From: Acidiphilium acidophilum
GTDB taxonomy: Bacteria > Pseudomonadota > Alphaproteobacteria > Acetobacterales > Acetobacteraceae
DNA: 64,000 nt
NCBI RefSeq assembly: GCF_033842475.1
Contig: NZ_JAWXYB010000018.1
Span: 2,959,501-3,023,500, forward strand
Direction: 5' to 3'
Shown here: piece by piece, positions 50,549-59,629 of the stretch
How positions within the stretch are numbered: the first letter of the stretch is position 1
How the letters are laid out: the number at the start of each line of letters is the position of its first letter
The notes under the pieces: generated by a model
What the model saw: the letters and a program-made list of their open reading frames with translations, nothing else
Told to the model about the DNA's origin: nothing
Database searches by the model: none
Position numbers and translations under genes: made by a program

Positions 50549-51986
50549 CTAAGGGATCCACCCGATCTGACGGGCAAGGGCTTCGGCATGTGTTTGTGAA
50601 AGTCGGTTGGATCCGCCCAGTCCGTATAGCTCGTGCTCGATCTGCGCTATGACAGCCGTCATGCCAGGGTCGGCGGGAGCCGTCCGATTTAACCATTGGC
50701 GCAAGGTTGCCGATGGCGGGACGCCGGGGGGAGGAGAGCAGAAGATCGCGGGCTTGCATCGCCGTGGAGGCCTTGCGCAGCCGTGCCCGGGCGCGAGCAA
50801 CCAGCATCAATCGCCATGCCGCGCGGACTCCAAACCAGCCGGTCACGAGGCTGAGCAGGATAACGGCGGCGACCATGACCGCAATCCCGATTTCCCGTTT
50901 CATCGGGTCACCCACGCGAAGCGATCGGGGTTGCAGAAATATTGTGCGGGGAACCCCATCCAGCGGGTCGAAGTAGTCGATCCGAAGCCGTGGGTAGATG
51001 AGGTGCCCTGCCCGCACCGCTTTGAACGGCAGATCGATCTGCCAGACATCCGCGAGGGAGCCATCGCCTGATGTCGCCCGGCTGATCAATGGAGGACCGA
51101 AACGCAGGCCGGGAGATATCGGAGGGGGATCGAACACCGCGGCCACCATCGGCCGGGTCAGGCCGACACCGCCCAGCCGAACCGCCAACAGGCCGGTGCC
51201 CCCGATATCAAGCCGATGCGATGCGGCCAGGATGGTGGCGGTGGGCGCGCCGATCAAACTCTCCGCCGGCATGAAAGCCGGCACGGCGCGGACATTGACC
51301 TGCACCGACGGCGGTGCCGGCCAGATTTCGATGGGACCCGCGTGTCGTGCGGTAAGCCGGCCGAACCGCACCGTCAGGCGGCCGGACTTCAGCGGCAGGA
51401 TGGTCCAGGCGAAATGCCGAACGTTGATGAGCGGCCCGGTCTGTTTGCCCTGGGCGATGTGGATCGGCCGTAATTCGGCATTCGTGCTGTGTGGAGTGAC
51501 AGAATCCCAGGTAAGATCGCCCGCATAGGCGACCTCCATCGTCAGATATACGGCTTGGCCCCGATAGGGATGCGGCGGGTCGAGCCGCGTGGTGACGGTC
51601 ATGCCGGATTGGCCGGGCGCATGGGCGGCGATGGTCAGGTCGCGCGGCGGACAGATCATGCCTCCCGCGCGTACCGCCGGCAGAGCGAGAATGCCCGCGC
51701 GCATCGGGTAGAGGGTGATCTCGGCGCTCTCACGAGCACGACCTTGTGCGTCGGTCCACCGGGATTCGCTCTGGTAGGCGATATGCCAATCGGGAGCGAG
51801 CTGTGAGGGCATGATCTCAGGTAGAGGCGACCCCGCGCCGTCACGGCGCAAATGCCAGGTTACCGCTTGGCCTAGCCAGCGATGCGGCGCATCGATCACG
51901 CAGCGCAGGCCTGGATTGGCGTGTGCGCTCGGCGCTGCCATCAATCCTATCGCGGTCGGCAGGAGACAGATGAATTTCCGGGTCAT
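50549..51986 (-). pseudogene. BatD-like membrane protein, frameshifted
   Basis: The protein starts with a signal peptide (ICLLPTAIGLMAAPSAHANP), then BatD-like beta domains (LRCVIDAPHRWLGQAVTWHL, DPPHPYRGQAVYLTMEV) and a membrane helix near residue 370 (IGIAVMVAAVILLSLVTGWF). In the six-C run at 50726-50731 (G on the plus strand) the frame changes. Read straight on, it ends in non-protein-like sequence overlapping rpiB. Dropping one C gives a sensible tail (LRQWLNRTAPADPG… HELYGLGGSNRLSQTHAEAL) ending at 50549. The overall length (1438 nt) is one base too long. Sequencing error in the run is possible. Confidence 0.65.
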
Positions 51987-53166
51987 CGGCTTTGCCCAAG
52001 CACATTTGCCGCATCGCGATTATCCGCGCGCAGCAGGCTGGCGATGACCGGGATTCTCTGGTCATGCAACAGCGCGATCTTCCGCAGCGCAGCGGCGATA
52101 TAGTTACCAAGCCGGTAGAGGCTGTCGCCCTCGCCCATGCGCGCCGCCCAGCCCGGCCCGATCGCGTAGAGGGACGCGGCGCGCCGGTCGTCATGTGCCA
52201 ACCAGCTCTGCCATGCGCGGCGCAGATCAGATCGCGCGCCCGCCTTCGCCTGCGTGGGCAGGAACACCACGAGGGCAAGGACAAGCAACTTCGCAACATG
52301 CCCGGCCTTGTTCAGCCGACGGGGCCAAGCGAGCACCGCCATCAGGATCAGCGCCGGGATCAGCGGCCAGGTGAACAGATCGTACCAGGACGATTGCGCA
52401 TCGACCGGTGGCCTGTTGGATTTGAGGCGGGCGATGCCGTTTCGATAGAGCGCCGTCCAGCCGTCCTGCCCCGTGACCAGCCTGCCGCCGGTCTGCCGCG
52501 CCAGAAGGCGCAGGGGGCTGTGCCGGCGATCAGCAGGATCGCATCGGATCGGCCCGGCATGCGCCGAAGCGCGTGGCGCGCCAGATAGAGCGCCCCGGCC
52601 AAACCGGAATCCCGGGGGATGGCGGCGGCGACATCTGGCCGCCACGTCGTCAGCGCGAGGTCGGGTCCGACGTGATCGAGATAATAATCAAACAGGGCCG
52701 GATCATCAGTCGGTGGCACTATTTCTCCGCTGGCCCGGCCATAGACCACAAGGCCGAGCCGCTCGCCTCGCAGGAGTTGCTGCAAGGTCAGCAGGTCACT
52801 GCGCGCCTCGACGGCCAACGGTGCCGGGCTCCGCCTGAGATACATGCCGGCGGACGTATCGAGCACCACCATGATGTTCACCGCGTGCACGCTCTGCATC
52901 ACGCCGTGCAGCGATTGCACCAGCCGCTCGCGCGGACCCGCCATAGCTGTGGCGAGCAGAAGCCAGACCAGCACTTCCGCGATCGAGCGTGGCCATCTTT
53001 GCCGCAGTGGCCGGGCAATGACCGCCCAGGGCCGCAGCGCCTTATCTGCATAGTCATCCGCTCCTGCGATCAGCCGCCGCGCGCGGACCATTCGCCAGGC
53101 TGGAACCAGCAGACATCCAGCGCCGAACAGAAAGGCCCAAGGATGCGCCCAGTGCAGCGAGGTCAT
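51983..53166 (-). pseudogene. BatB-like VWA/TPR membrane protein, frameshifted
   Basis: Begins MTSLHWAHPWAFLFGAG with a membrane helix, then a VWA domain (NIMVVLDTSAGMYLRRS, GERLGLVVYGRASGEIVPPT, SDAILLIAGTA). At the five-base homopolymer 52513-52517 the frame breaks; adding one base continues the domain (PLRLLARQTGGRLVTGQDGW), a membrane helix (FTWPLIPALILMAVLAWP) and a TPR/BatC-like end (WLAHDDRRAASLYAIGPGWA). The span, 1184 nt, is one base short of whole codons. The MIDAS motif is DTSAG rather than DxSxS. It overlaps both neighbours by 4 bp, keeping operon spacing. Confidence 0.65.
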
Positions 53167-53696
53167 CGGCTTCGATCCGCCTGCCAGATGCCGCCGAGCA
53201 GCCATAGCAGCGCAGCAACCACAAGGGGCCCTGAGTAGAGTGCGGTGGCCAGCCGATGTCGCCCGCCGGGTGGACGCAGACGTGGAACGATGGTGCCGAT
53301 GGTGCGGATCGCCGCCCGTTCGGCGCCCGTGCTGGCGGCGTAGAAGAACCGGCCCCCGGTATCGCTGGCGATCAACCGCATGTCCGGTTGCTCCCCCTCA
53401 TAGGATGAAACTTTATACGGCCGGCCTTTGGCAGGATCGCCGCCGACCTGCACGCTGAAGATTTTTACCCCCAGATGCCGCGCGATCGCGACCGCCTGTG
53501 CCGGACTGACCTGCCCGGCATTGCTGGTGCCGTTATCGGAATACAGGATCAGCACCGGCTTCAGCCCGGATCTCGGAGTAATCTGCCGCAATGCCAGCCC
53601 GATCGCATCGCCGAGCGCGGTATTGTCCCCGAGCACGCCGATCCGGGCACGCTCGACCATGCGGCTTGCGGTCAGGTTATCGAATGTCGGTTCCGG
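53163..53696 (-). pseudogene. C-terminal fragment of a BatA-like VWA protein
   Basis: Only the second half of a VWA domain and the terminal membrane helix remain: PEPTFDNLTASRMVERARIG, VLGDNTALGDAIGLALRQI, VLILYSDNGTSNAGQVSPAQ, GVKIFSVQVGG and ATALYSGPLVVAALLWLLGG. The MIDAS DxSxS and the N-terminal helix are missing. Upstream, the frame stops at 53697-53699 and runs into the moxR remnant, so the missing part was deleted rather than frameshifted. The ATG at 53658-53660 could start a short product but lacks a good ribosome site. Confidence 0.75.
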
Positions 53697-53943
53697 TCAA
53701 GTCACCCGGCAATAGGTCAGGCGTGAACTGGATGCGCTGGAAACTCGCGTGCACCGCGGCGGCAAGCGTTTTCACCGCCGTGGTCTTCGCCAGACCCGGT
53801 AAGCCCTCAACGAGCAGATGTCCGCCTGTCAATAACGCGAGCGTCAGCCGGTCGAGCAGGGCGTGCTGCCCGACGATGGTTTGGCCAAGCTGGGCACGCA
53901 AAATCGCGATAGCGGGCTGATGGACGAAAGCTGTGGCGGTCAT
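53677..53943 (-). pseudogene. N-terminal fragment of a MoxR-type AAA+ ATPase
   Basis: 88 residues that match the start of MoxR ATPases: QTIVGQHALLDRLTLALLTG, GHLLVEGLPGLAKTTAVKTL (Walker A) and RIQFTPDLLPGDLTGTDI. The protein then stops (R, stop), whereas MoxR proteins continue to about 320 residues with Walker B and lid. The break coincides with the start of the VWA fragment, which points to a deletion joining the two genes. MoxR/Bat (and MxaR-S-C-K-L) systems act as chaperones for periplasmic or metal enzymes. Confidence 0.8.
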
Positions 53944-54284
53944 GCAGGGGCACTACAGCAAATCCGCGCATTCAACACCATCTTTGAACCTGCTGGTGCT
54001 GCCCGCACGGCCTGACGGGTATCAGTTTCCCTCAGAGTCCATCCGGGATCAATTTGTTTCTGACAGAGCTTTCGCACCATCAGCTGCTTGCATGGTTTGA
54101 TGCAGTGCATGGCCGCCATCGGGGGCGATATCTGACGGCCCGTCACGGGGGCCCGCGCGAGCAGGACGAACAGATTGGATGTTGCCTTCCTCTTGACACC
54201 CTCACGTTTTCGTCTCCACGACGAAACGAACCTCGCCAGATGGGTGTAGCGGCTTGTGAAGGCCACGGCGGCGGCTGTCGCGCT
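53944..54284. other. intergenic stretch between moxR remnant and pqqE, no gene seen
   Basis: 341 bp between two minus-strand genes. The longest open frames have no protein-like character and no ribosome sites. I see no tRNA, clear terminator or repeat. It may hold the former moxR promoter and the 3' end of the pqq transcript. Confidence 0.5.
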
Positions 54285-55367
54285 TTACGAGATCATCCGG
54301 TAGGCGAAATTATCGGAGGCTGCCGCGCTTTCGGCAACGGCGAGGTCGGCCATCATCGCGTGGTCGGGTGACAGGCCGCAGGCGGGATCGGTGGCCGCGG
54401 CGTTGCCGGTGAGTGCGAGGGCCTGGCAGCGGCAGCCGCCCCAGTCGATCTCGGCGCGGGCGCAGCCCCGGCACGGCGGGGCCATCCAGTCGGTACCGCG
54501 ATAGGCCCTGAAGCCGGGCGAATCGGCCCAGATCGCGCCGACGCTGCGCTCGGTGACCCGTTCGAACGGAAGATCGAGTGTTTCGGCGGCATGGCATGGC
54601 AGCATTTTGCCGCTGGGTGTGATGTTGAAAAATTGCCGTGCCCACCCGCCCATGCAGGCCTTCGGGCGGGAGGCATAATAGTCCGGAACGACATAATCGA
54701 TCACCAATTGGCCCGCGAGGCGGCGGCGCGCGTCCTCGACGATGCGGGTTGCCTCGTCGAGCTGGGTGCGGGTCGGGATCAGGGCGGCGCGGTTTTTCAG
54801 GGCCCATCCGTAATACTGGACGTGCGCCACCTCGATCCGCTGGGCACCGCTTGCGATGGCGAGGTCGAGCATGGCGGGGAGCTGATCGAGGTTCTGGCGG
54901 TGCACAACGGCGTTGATGGTCAGGGCAAGGCCTGCCTCGCGCACGAGGCGGGCCGCGGCCAGCTTTTTCTCGTGGGCTCGATCGAGGCCGGCAATGCGAT
55001 CGGCCATGTCCGGCTCGGCGCCCTGGAAGCTGATCTGGACATGATCGAGCCCGGCTTCGGCGAGGGCGGTCATGCGCCGTTGGTCGAGCAGGACCGCCGA
55101 GGTGATCAGGTTGGTGTAGAGGCCCTCGGTACGGGCGTGGCGAATCAGGTCGGGGAGGTCCTGGCGCACCATCGGTTCGCCGCCCGAGAAATGGGCCTGC
55201 AGGATGCCGATGCCGGCGGCCTCGGAGATCACGCGCTGCCAGGTTGCGGTGTCGAGTTCGTCGCGGGCGCGGTCGAGCCCGAGCGGGTTGGAGCAGTAGG
55301 GGCATTTCAGCGGGCAGCGATGGGTGAGTTCCATCAGCATCGCCAGCGGCGGGGGCAACATTGTCAT
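54285..55367 (-). CDS. pqqE: PQQ biosynthesis radical SAM enzyme PqqE
   Basis: A 360-residue radical SAM protein. The 4Fe-4S motif is C18-x3-C22-x2-C25 (HRCPLKCPYCSN), with GGEP at about 62-65 and a C-terminal SPASM-type cysteine set (CMGGWARQF, CHAAE, CRGCARAEIDWGGCRCQ). It forms the C-C bond between Glu and Tyr of PqqA with PqqD as chaperone. The ATG at 55367 overlaps the pqqD stop by 4 bp. Last gene of pqqABCDE. Confidence 0.95.
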   Translation of the reverse strand: MTMLPPPLAMLMELTHRCPLKCPYCSNPLGLDRARDELDTATWQRVISEAAGIGILQAHFSGGEPMVRQDLPDLIRHARTEGLYTNLITSAVLLDQRRMTALAEAGLDHVQISFQGAEPDMADRIAGLDRAHEKKLAAARLVREAGLALTINAVVHRQNLDQLPAMLDLAIASGAQRIEVAHVQYYGWALKNRAALIPTRTQLDEATRIVEDARRRLAGQLVIDYVVPDYYASRPKACMGGWARQFFNITPSGKMLPCHAAETLDLPFERVTERSVGAIWADSPGFRAYRGTDWMAPPCRGCARAEIDWGGCRCQALALTGNAAATDPACGLSPDHAMMADLAVAESAAASDNFAYRMIS

Positions 55368-55639
55368 GAGGCGATCATGCCTTTCGTGGCCAGATCGTCG
55401 AGCATTTCGAGGCAGTCGGCCAGCACGGCCTCGATCGGCGCCTGATAGCGGGCGGCGAGGCGGTCCGCGATGGTTGTGATGTCGGTGGTGCCGTCGCAGG
55501 CTTCGAGAATGGCGACGGCGATGGGGTCCGGCATGACGACGCGTTCGGGGGCGAGCAGGACGTGGCAGTTCCGGGCCGTATCGAACCGGAACCGGACATG
55601 CCGGGCGAGGCGGGGGATGCTGGCTGGGGTGAGGTTCAT
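55364..55639 (-). CDS. pqqD: PqqA-binding chaperone PqqD
   Basis: A 91-residue protein of the RRE fold (RLARHVRFRFDTARNCHVLL, RVVMPDPIAVAILEACDGTT). It binds the PqqA precursor and presents it to PqqE. The ATG at 55639 overlaps the pqqC stop by 4 bp; the longer frame upstream is the shadow of pqqC. Confidence 0.93.
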   Translation of the reverse strand: MNLTPASIPRLARHVRFRFDTARNCHVLLAPERVVMPDPIAVAILEACDGTTDITTIADRLAARYQAPIEAVLADCLEMLDDLATKGMIAS

Positions 55640-56376
55640 GACCAGGTGTCGCGATAGCCGAAGGCACCGGGCGGGATCATGCCCGGCATGACATAGGCAT
55701 GATGCAGCGCGTCGAGCTGGGCCCAGAGCACATCGCATTTGAAGCCGAGTGCGGCGATCACGGCCTGTTGCTGATCGGGGGTCCGGGCGTGACGCTTGAC
55801 GTAGTCGAGCGCGAAATCGGCATCGCGCGGGGCCTGATCGAGCCTCGCGTTGAAATAGGACAGGGTCTCCTTCGTGATGAAGTTGTAGTTGGCGAGCATG
55901 CCGGCGACGCGTTCGGAGATGATGGTGGGAGAGAACATCTCGGTCAGGGATGAGGCGACCGCTTCGAGCAAAGGGCGGTCACGCACGAAATCGACATAGG
56001 CCTGCACCGCGAAACGGGTGGCGGGAAGGGCGCGGGTGCGGCTGGTGACCATGTCGCGGTCAAGGCCGAGACCTTCGGTGAGGGCGAGCCAGCGGACGAT
56101 GCCACCTTCGCCGGGGGCGGTGCCGTCGTGGTCGATGAGGCGCTGGCGCCAGAGGCGGCGAAGATCGGGGTCGTCGGTGCGGGCGATCAGGGTGGCGTCC
56201 TTGATCGGGATGGCGGCCTGATAGCAATAGCGGTTGAGCGCCCAGGCCTGAACCTGACGCCGGTTCAGCGCGCCACCGTGGAGCAATTGATGGAAGGGAT
56301 GGCGGTTGTGGTAGCGCGCTGCACCAACGCTGCGAAGCTCGGCTTCCAATTCATCGGCGCTCATCAGAACGGTCAT
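55636..56376 (-). CDS. pqqC: pyrroloquinoline-quinone synthase
   Basis: A 246-residue all-helical oxidase that performs the last ring closure and oxidation of PQQ. Motifs are RYHNRHPFHQLLHGGALNR, VQAWALNRYCYQAAIPIKDA, SSLTEMFSPTIISERVAGM and YFNARLDQAPRDADFALDYV. Overlaps pqqB by 4 bp and pqqD by 4 bp. Confidence 0.95.
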   Translation of the reverse strand: MTVLMSADELEAELRSVGAARYHNRHPFHQLLHGGALNRRQVQAWALNRYCYQAAIPIKDATLIARTDDPDLRRLWRQRLIDHDGTAPGEGGIVRWLALTEGLGLDRDMVTSRTRALPATRFAVQAYVDFVRDRPLLEAVASSLTEMFSPTIISERVAGMLANYNFITKETLSYFNARLDQAPRDADFALDYVKRHARTPDQQQAVIAALGFKCDVLWAQLDALHHAYVMPGMIPPGAFGYRDTWS

Positions 56377-57296
56377 AGGGTCAGTTCCAGTCCGTCATGG
56401 GCGACGATCCACCCGGCGTGCGTGGCTGCGGCGCGTTCGGGCGAATCATCGAGGATCATCGGGTTGCTGTTGTTGATGTGGACGAAAACTTTCTGCCCGA
56501 TCGCGGCATTGGCGAAGGCTTCGAGCGTGCCGCCGGCCCCCCCGACGCTGATGTGACCCATGCGGGTGCCGGTTTTGGGCAGGAGCCCGGCATCGATCAT
56601 TTCGTTATCATGCCAGAGTGTGCCGTCGAACAGCAGGAGCGGGGCCCCGTGGAGCCGGGCGGCGAGTTCGGGCGGGACCGCGGCGCAGGCGGGGATGTAG
56701 TAAAAGAATGCGCCGTCGGGACCGGTGATTTTCAGGCCCAGCGTGTCGCCTTCGGTCGAACCGAGATCGGGGCGGTCCGTATTTTCGGCGTAGAGGGCGA
56801 TTTTGCCGGGGACCGCGAAGGGTTCCACCGTGAGCGCGAGGTCATGGCCCGCCGCATCGAGCAGGCGGGTTGCCGTGTCGATCTCGATGCGGCGCTGCGG
56901 GACGGTGGTGGGGGCGAGGACGCGGAAGATCGCGCTTTCGGCCAGACGGTCGAGGGTGCGCTGACCGGCGTAGAGGGCGAAGGGCTGGCCCTCGCGCAGA
57001 TTGAGCAGACCGGCGGTGAAATCGACGTCGGCACCGGTCAGGACCACGGCGGCGATCGGACTGTCACGCTGACCGGTGCGGGGGTGGAGTGCCGGGGTTC
57101 CGAGGATCTGCTGGCGCAGGTCCGGCGAAGCGTTGAAGATGACATAGTCTTGCCCGTTGGCGGTCACCGCGAGAGCCGCCTGGGTGCGGGGTTTGGCATG
57201 CGGGTCGCCCGCCCGGGCACGGGTGCAATTGGCGCAGGCGCAGTTCCATTGCGGAAAGCCGCCACCGGCGGCAGCACCCAGGATGATCAGTTTCAT
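56373..57296 (-). CDS. pqqB: PqqB, metallo-beta-lactamase-fold oxygenase of PQQ synthesis
   Basis: A 307-residue protein starting MKLIILGAAAGGGFPQWNCA with a CxCxxC zinc motif (CACANC). The characteristic LTGADVDFTAGLLNLREGQP, FFYYIPACAAVP and FVHINNSNPMILDDSPER follow. PqqB hydroxylates the cross-linked diamino acid intermediate. ATG at 57296 begins the conserved N-terminus and is 58 bp after pqqA. Confidence 0.94.
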   Translation of the reverse strand: MKLIILGAAAGGGFPQWNCACANCTRARAGDPHAKPRTQAALAVTANGQDYVIFNASPDLRQQILGTPALHPRTGQRDSPIAAVVLTGADVDFTAGLLNLREGQPFALYAGQRTLDRLAESAIFRVLAPTTVPQRRIEIDTATRLLDAAGHDLALTVEPFAVPGKIALYAENTDRPDLGSTEGDTLGLKITGPDGAFFYYIPACAAVPPELAARLHGAPLLLFDGTLWHDNEMIDAGLLPKTGTRMGHISVGGAGGTLEAFANAAIGQKVFVHINNSNPMILDDSPERAAATHAGWIVAHDGLELTL

Positions 57297-57354
57297 GGTC
57301 GGCGGAGCGTGCCGGACCCGGCGGTAGCGACCGCGCCCGGCACTGGTCAGTCGT

Positions 57355-57432
57355 TCAATCGATATCGGCGCAGGCGTAGCAGTTGATTTCGGTTCCCACG
57401 GCGATTTCGACGAGTTTCGGTTTGGTCCACAT
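57355..57432 (-). CDS. pqqA: PQQ precursor peptide PqqA
   Basis: A 25-residue peptide (MWTKPKLVEIAVGTEINCYA, then CADID). The glutamate and tyrosine that become PQQ are E15 and Y19 in the conserved E-x3-Y spacing. GAGGAG seven bases upstream gives strong translation. First gene of the pqq operon. Confidence 0.95.
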   Translation of the reverse strand: MWTKPKLVEIAVGTEINCYACADID

Positions 57433-57503
57433 GGTTGTTTCTCCTCGATATTCATCAATGGCGGTGTTGCCCGCCTTAGTCTCCGCGAATGCGAAGATAC
57501 GCA

Positions 57504-57531
57504 ACCATAAAGCGAGTCCCGGCGAATGCAA
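57504..57531 (-). promoter_or_regulatory. candidate promoter for pqqA
   Basis: On the minus strand TTGCAT (57526-57531) and TATGGT (57504-57509) are 16 bp apart, a plausible housekeeping -35/-10 pair about 70 bp before the pqqA ATG. No sigma-54 motif is visible here, unlike xoxF. Confidence 0.3.
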
Positions 57532-57605
57532 GCGCAATCATTTGTCTGGAGGCGGATGTTAAATTACGAGATCGTAACAGTATAAGCGTGCGAAGGTGAG
57601 TTCGG

Positions 57606-57821
57606 TCAGGAGGTGATTTTCAGGTGTTTTCGTCGTGGGGGCCAGGATCGGTTGCCGGGACCGAAATGGACGCCGTGGTAGTTGGCATCGGGGATACGGA
57701 TATCGGCGGGGTCGAGGGGGATCGGCCAGATGATGCGTTTGGGTTTGGGGTTGCGGCGCTGCCCCCCGAGGTCAAGCGCTGCCCGGCAGATTTCAGCCGA
57801 CGCGATCGCCACGAACTGCAC
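57606..57821 (-). CDS. small hypothetical ORF, doubtful
   Basis: A 71-residue frame (MQFVAIASAEICRAALDLGG… HLKITS) between pqqA and the second quinoprotein gene. The stretch RIIWPIPLDPADIRIPDANY looks protein-like and GC use is normal, but I recognise no family, and there is no clear ribosome site. It may be a remnant of a larger gene. The rest of 57433-57958 holds only regulatory sequence. Confidence 0.25.
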   Translation of the reverse strand: MQFVAIASAEICRAALDLGGQRRNPKPKRIIWPIPLDPADIRIPDANYHGVHFGPGNRSWPPRRKHLKITS

Positions 57822-57958
57822 GCTCTGATCGCAAAGATGATGGCCTGATAAAAAACTGCTTGCATCACGCGCGCGTTATGATAGCGTTACCATCGTTCCG
57901 AACGCTGGCCCGCGTGGTGGGCCGATCGCGGTCATCAAAAAAAGGGGAAACGGGAACG

Positions 57959-59629
57959 ATGCCGAACATAAGGTCGATTTTGCATAAACGCAGTCTCGTC
58001 AACGGGCTGGCGGGCATGGCGCTTGCCGCCGGTATGGCGAGTGTCGCCCATGCCGGGGCGATGGCGAGCGCCACGACACCCTCGATCAATGACTACGTCG
58101 CGACCCAGGGCGATCACGCCAACTGGATCCTGCCGGCCAAGAATTACGACAACGACCGGTATGTCGATCTAAGCGCGATCACACCGTCCAATGTCGGCCA
58201 GCTCAAGCCGGCCTGGACCTTCAAGATCGATGATAACGGTCCGATCGAGGCCACGCCGATCATCTGGCACGGGATCGCCTACATCACGTCCGCGCACGAT
58301 CATGTCTATGCGATCGACGTCAAGACCGGGAAGCTGAAATGGCAGTTCTCGGACGATCCGCATGTCATTTCGTTCGCAGCCAATCGCGGAGTCGCGCTGC
58401 TCGACGGCAAGGTTTACCTTGCCACGCTCGATGGCAAGCTGATCGCCCTCGATGCCGAGACCGGCAAGGTGGTATTCAGCAAATTGCTGGTCAGCGATCC
58501 GTCGAACTCGTTCTATACCATGGCGCCGATGCCCTATAAAGACCCAAGGACCGGTAAGGCCGTTCTCATTCTCGGCGTGTCGGATGGCGATTGGGGCGGA
58601 ATCGGCAACATCGCCGCCTATGATCCGAAAAACGGCAACGAGCTCTGGCAGTGGGACGCGGTGCCCAAGCCCGGCCAGCCCGGCCACAAGACGTGGAGCG
58701 GCGACAGCTGGAAACGCGGCGGCGGCGCGATCTGGACCATGATGGCGATCGATCCCAAGACCGACATGCTCTATGCCAATACCGGCAACCCGCAGCCCGA
58801 TTTCAACGGGCCGGTGCGCAAGGGATCGAACCTCTATACCGATTCTCTGGTGGCGCTGAATATCTCGGGCGCCAAGCCCAGGCTGGTCTGGTATCACCAG
58901 TTCATCGCTCACGACACCCACGACTGGGACCCGGTGATGCCGCCGGTGCTGTTCAACGGCAAGGTCGGCGGAAAAACGATGCCGCTGGTCGCGGATGGCG
59001 ACAAGGCCGGTAATTTCTGGCTGTTGAATTCGCACACCGGCGCGCTGGTCAATCATCTGGCCGTGAGCATGCAGTACAACCAGAAATCCGAACCCTCGCT
59101 CAAAGGCAACATCGCCTGTCCGAACACCAATGGCGGGGTGGAGTATAACGGCGGAACCTACGATCCGCAGACCAACATGATCTATCTGCCCAGCAGCAAC
59201 GAATGCGGCTTCTGGCGGGCGACGAAATCGGTGGTCTATATTGCCGGTCAGTTCTACCTCGGCGGTGCGTTTCCGAAATTCGTCGGGCCGAATACCGGGC
59301 AGCTGAATGCCATCGATGTCGATACCGGGGTGTTTGCCTGGCGCCATCCGGAAAAACTGCCGATGGCGGGGGGTGCGCTCGCAACCGCCAGCGGCCTCGT
59401 GTTCACCGGTCTCGAAAACGGCGACTTCGCGGCGTTCGATGCGAAGAGCGGCAAGCAATTATGGTCGTATGATACCGGTTCGCCGATCATCGCGCCGCCG
59501 GTCGCCTTCACCGAAGGGGGGACCGAATACGTCGCTGTGGCATCCGGGCCGGCGGGTAACCAGCAACTTCCCAACATGCCCAAGGACAATAAGGGCACGA
59601 TGCTCACGATGTTCGCTCTCACGAAGTGA
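57959..59629 (+). CDS. PQQ-dependent dehydrogenase lacking the vicinal disulfide
   Basis: A 556-residue exported quinoprotein (signal peptide ending AHAGA) with propeller repeats such as DVKTGKLKW, DAETGKVVF and DAKSGKQLWSY. In place of the CC pair that sits under PQQ in methanol-type enzymes it has VISFAANRG (136-144). The catalytic region is HDTHDWDPV with D322 and D324; an Asp two residues after the catalytic one is the lanthanide-type pattern. Substrate unknown, probably an alcohol or aldehyde. An upstream ATG (57860) was rejected because the signal peptide starts at 57959 after GGGGAAACGGGAA. Overlaps the cytochrome gene by 4 bp. Confidence 0.8.
   Translation: MPNIRSILHKRSLVNGLAGMALAAGMASVAHAGAMASATTPSINDYVATQGDHANWILPAKNYDNDRYVDLSAITPSNVGQLKPAWTFKIDDNGPIEATPIIWHGIAYITSAHDHVYAIDVKTGKLKWQFSDDPHVISFAANRGVALLDGKVYLATLDGKLIALDAETGKVVFSKLLVSDPSNSFYTMAPMPYKDPRTGKAVLILGVSDGDWGGIGNIAAYDPKNGNELWQWDAVPKPGQPGHKTWSGDSWKRGGGAIWTMMAIDPKTDMLYANTGNPQPDFNGPVRKGSNLYTDSLVALNISGAKPRLVWYHQFIAHDTHDWDPVMPPVLFNGKVGGKTMPLVADGDKAGNFWLLNSHTGALVNHLAVSMQYNQKSEPSLKGNIACPNTNGGVEYNGGTYDPQTNMIYLPSSNECGFWRATKSVVYIAGQFYLGGAFPKFVGPNTGQLNAIDVDTGVFAWRHPEKLPMAGGALATASGLVFTGLENGDFAAFDAKSGKQLWSYDTGSPIIAPPVAFTEGGTEYVAVASGPAGNQQLPNMPKDNKGTMLTMFALTK

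Noticed and set aside
53940-54266. 108-codon minus-strand frame between moxR remnant and pqqE
   Set aside because: No family features, irregular composition and no ribosome site.
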